This document shows positions 62,756 to 64,000 of a stretch of 64,000 nucleotides of DNA, in pieces. The stretch covers positions 1-64,000 of the forward strand of contig QHYZ01000057.1 of assembly GCA_003225295.1 (NCBI GenBank). Reading direction: 5' to 3'. The notes beneath the pieces are model-generated. The model was not told the DNA's origin, ran no database searches, and saw nothing but the letters and a program-made list of their open reading frames with translations. The stretch is from Acidobacteriota bacterium (GTDB taxonomy: Bacteria > Acidobacteriota > Terriglobia > Acidiferrales > UBA7541). The position numbers were made by a program, and so were the translations under genes. Positions within the stretch are counted from its first letter, which is position 1; each line of letters begins with the position of its first letter.

Positions 62756-64000
62756 CTACACCCGCATACGATCGGCGATTCGCTCCGCAAGGGCGCTGAT
62801 CGTGCGCGAGGGATTTACACCCAGCGGTTTGGGAATAATTGCACCGTCGGCAACGTAGAGATTCTTGTATCCAAACACTTCGCCTTCGTGATTGACGACG
62901 CCGTCATTGGGCGTCGCGGCCATATTGCAGCCTCCCAGGGGATGCGGAGTAATCAGTTCGTGTGAAAGTGCCCAAGTTGGCAAGGGAAACGGATGGCCGT
63001 CGGTAGCCTCCGCAAGTGTATGATGCCGCTTTTCGATGGTTTTAAACAACGGCAGCGAACGCGTGATGTCCCACTTCAAATCCAAGGTTCCGTTGGTTAG
63101 CAATAATTCGCCATCCCCCGCATCGACTCCTTGAGCGAACCAGGGCATCATATGCTTGAAAACGTCGAAATTGGCGGCAAATAAAGTCAAATGCTGGAGC
63201 AGGGACTTCATATTGAACCCTTCAAGAAGATGGCTTTCACTTGGTTGTTTTCGTACGCGGTTGAGCAAAGCTTCAAAATATTTGTTCATCACGTTGGGGG
63301 TGCCGCCGTCTTGAATCCAGTAAGTCTTCCCGTTGTCGCTGGCATCGAGGTAATCGATCACTGCGCCAATGGTCGTTCCGCGATCGGGCCAGAGCGTGCG
63401 ACGCAAATACATCGCTGGCGTGAGAAAGTCGCCGTTGCTGCTCCAGTGTTTGCCTAAGGAAGGACTGAGACCAGGCAGGGTACGGTGAATGTCCCTGCAT
63501 TGCAGCAGAAGTTCCGTGGAACCCATCGATCCGGCGGCGAGGATCACACGCTCAGCCGTGGTGGAACCCGGAACGGAGCCGCCATTCTTGAATTCCTGGT
63601 GGTAGACGCGGTAACCGCCGGCGATGGCCTCAATTTTGGTGACCAGATGGAGGGGGCGAATCTCGGCTCCATTCTTGTCGGCAATATGCAGATAGTTCTT
63701 GTCTAAAGTGTTTTTTGCATCTGCTCGGCAGCCAATATCGCACTCTCCCAAATGGGCGCAAGTTCCCTGCTCTACGCCGTGCTTGTTGGTGAAGCGCTTG
63801 CTGTTCTTGAGGTTGGGCTCGGTATCGAAGTCATAGACGAGATTGCTGTCAAATGAAACGGCGAGCTTGGCGGGGCGGAAACGCTGGCTCTGCCCCAGTT
63901 TGTCTGCCGCCTCCTTCATCAAGCGAACGCGGGGGCTCCACTGATTCTGCGGCACTTCGTGAATGTCTAAAACGTCAGCGACGGTCGCGTAGTAGGACTG
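62756..64000 (-). CDS. GMC-family oxidoreductase, 5' end outside the window
   Basis: The last 415 codons of an FAD-dependent glucose-methanol-choline-type oxidoreductase; the frame is open to the window edge, so the N-terminal FAD-binding motif lies outside. Visible blocks are GECDIGCRADAKNTLDKNYL, AERVILAAGSMGSTELLL, the C-terminal HPLGGCNMA and GYKNLYVADGAIIPKPLGVNP with SRTISALAERIADRM. These match the cholesterol-oxidase-like subgroup. A GTG at 63955 is in frame but too late to be the start. Substrate unknown. Confidence 0.93.
   Translation of the reverse strand, partial: QSYYATVADVLDIHEVPQNQWSPRVRLMKEAADKLGQSQRFRPAKLAVSFDSNLVYDFDTEPNLKNSKRFTNKHGVEQGTCAHLGECDIGCRADAKNTLDKNYLHIADKNGAEIRPLHLVTKIEAIAGGYRVYHQEFKNGGSVPGSTTAERVILAAGSMGSTELLLQCRDIHRTLPGLSPSLGKHWSSNGDFLTPAMYLRRTLWPDRGTTIGAVIDYLDASDNGKTYWIQDGGTPNVMNKYFEALLNRVRKQPSESHLLEGFNMKSLLQHLTLFAANFDVFKHMMPWFAQGVDAGDGELLLTNGTLDLKWDITRSLPLFKTIEKRHHTLAEATDGHPFPLPTWALSHELITPHPLGGCNMAATPNDGVVNHEGEVFGYKNLYVADGAIIPKPLGVNPSRTISALAERIADRMRV

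Overview
This 64 kb window reads as a chromosome segment from an acidobacterium, most likely class Terriglobia or a relative. That is an inference from gene families: PadR-linked MacB/FtsX-type permeases with the acidobacterial 'prefix' domain, paired von Willebrand A proteins of the acidobacterial type, large exported proteins of unknown function, a PilMNOPQ cluster, Kdo synthesis genes of a Gram-negative envelope, and a selenoprotein. Coding density is high. I see no rRNA or tRNA genes, CRISPR array, intact insertion sequence or phage. Both window edges cut genes: an unknown 320-codon frame at 1-960 and a GMC oxidoreductase at 62756-64000.

Layout. 1-5911 (minus): unknown protein, nnrDE-tsaE, an SDR enzyme and a membrane SpoIIE-type phosphatase. 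6272-13173 (minus): two amino-acid permeases, thiE, accC, accB and an M24 peptidase. 13238-18502 (minus): pilQ, pilP, pilO, pilN, pilM and a small HTH protein. 18876-20375: a UbiD-family decarboxylase, followed by about 1 kb of non-coding DNA with a decayed alcohol dehydrogenase. 21385-24199 (plus): a PnuC-like membrane protein, cysteine desulfurase and mnmA, the last two forming a tRNA 2-thiolation pair. 24365-35092 (mostly minus): two membrane-associated proteins, uvrC, a zinc-protease-like protein, and a tight uvrA / TPR / two-unknown operon. 35344-43160: deoB, a duplicated DoxX-like protein, a Sel1 protein, a padR-permease pair and two VWA proteins. 43387-52497 (mainly plus): kdsB, pyrG, kdsA, kdsD and kdsC, which together make CMP-Kdo and its CTP, interleaved with lineage-specific exported proteins. 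52743-54975 (plus): inorganic pyrophosphatase, a deiodinase-like selenoprotein and an RsuA-type pseudouridine synthase. 54982-59195 (minus): two overlapping paralogous exported proteins. 59493-62715 (plus): an ArsR regulator, a frameshifted SRPBCC gene and a full-length duplicated permease.

The most notable item is the selenoprotein at 53438-54169. An in-frame UGA lies inside a deiodinase-type active-site motif, the downstream half is in the same frame, and a bacterial SECIS-like hairpin sits at the expected distance. Ordinary gene calling would split it into two fragments. Other points worth a second look are a palindromic element inserted in frame in the cysteine desulfurase, two decayed genes, a half-length permease, an SDR lacking its catalytic serine, candidate operators upstream of several genes, and a 47-residue membrane protein gene.
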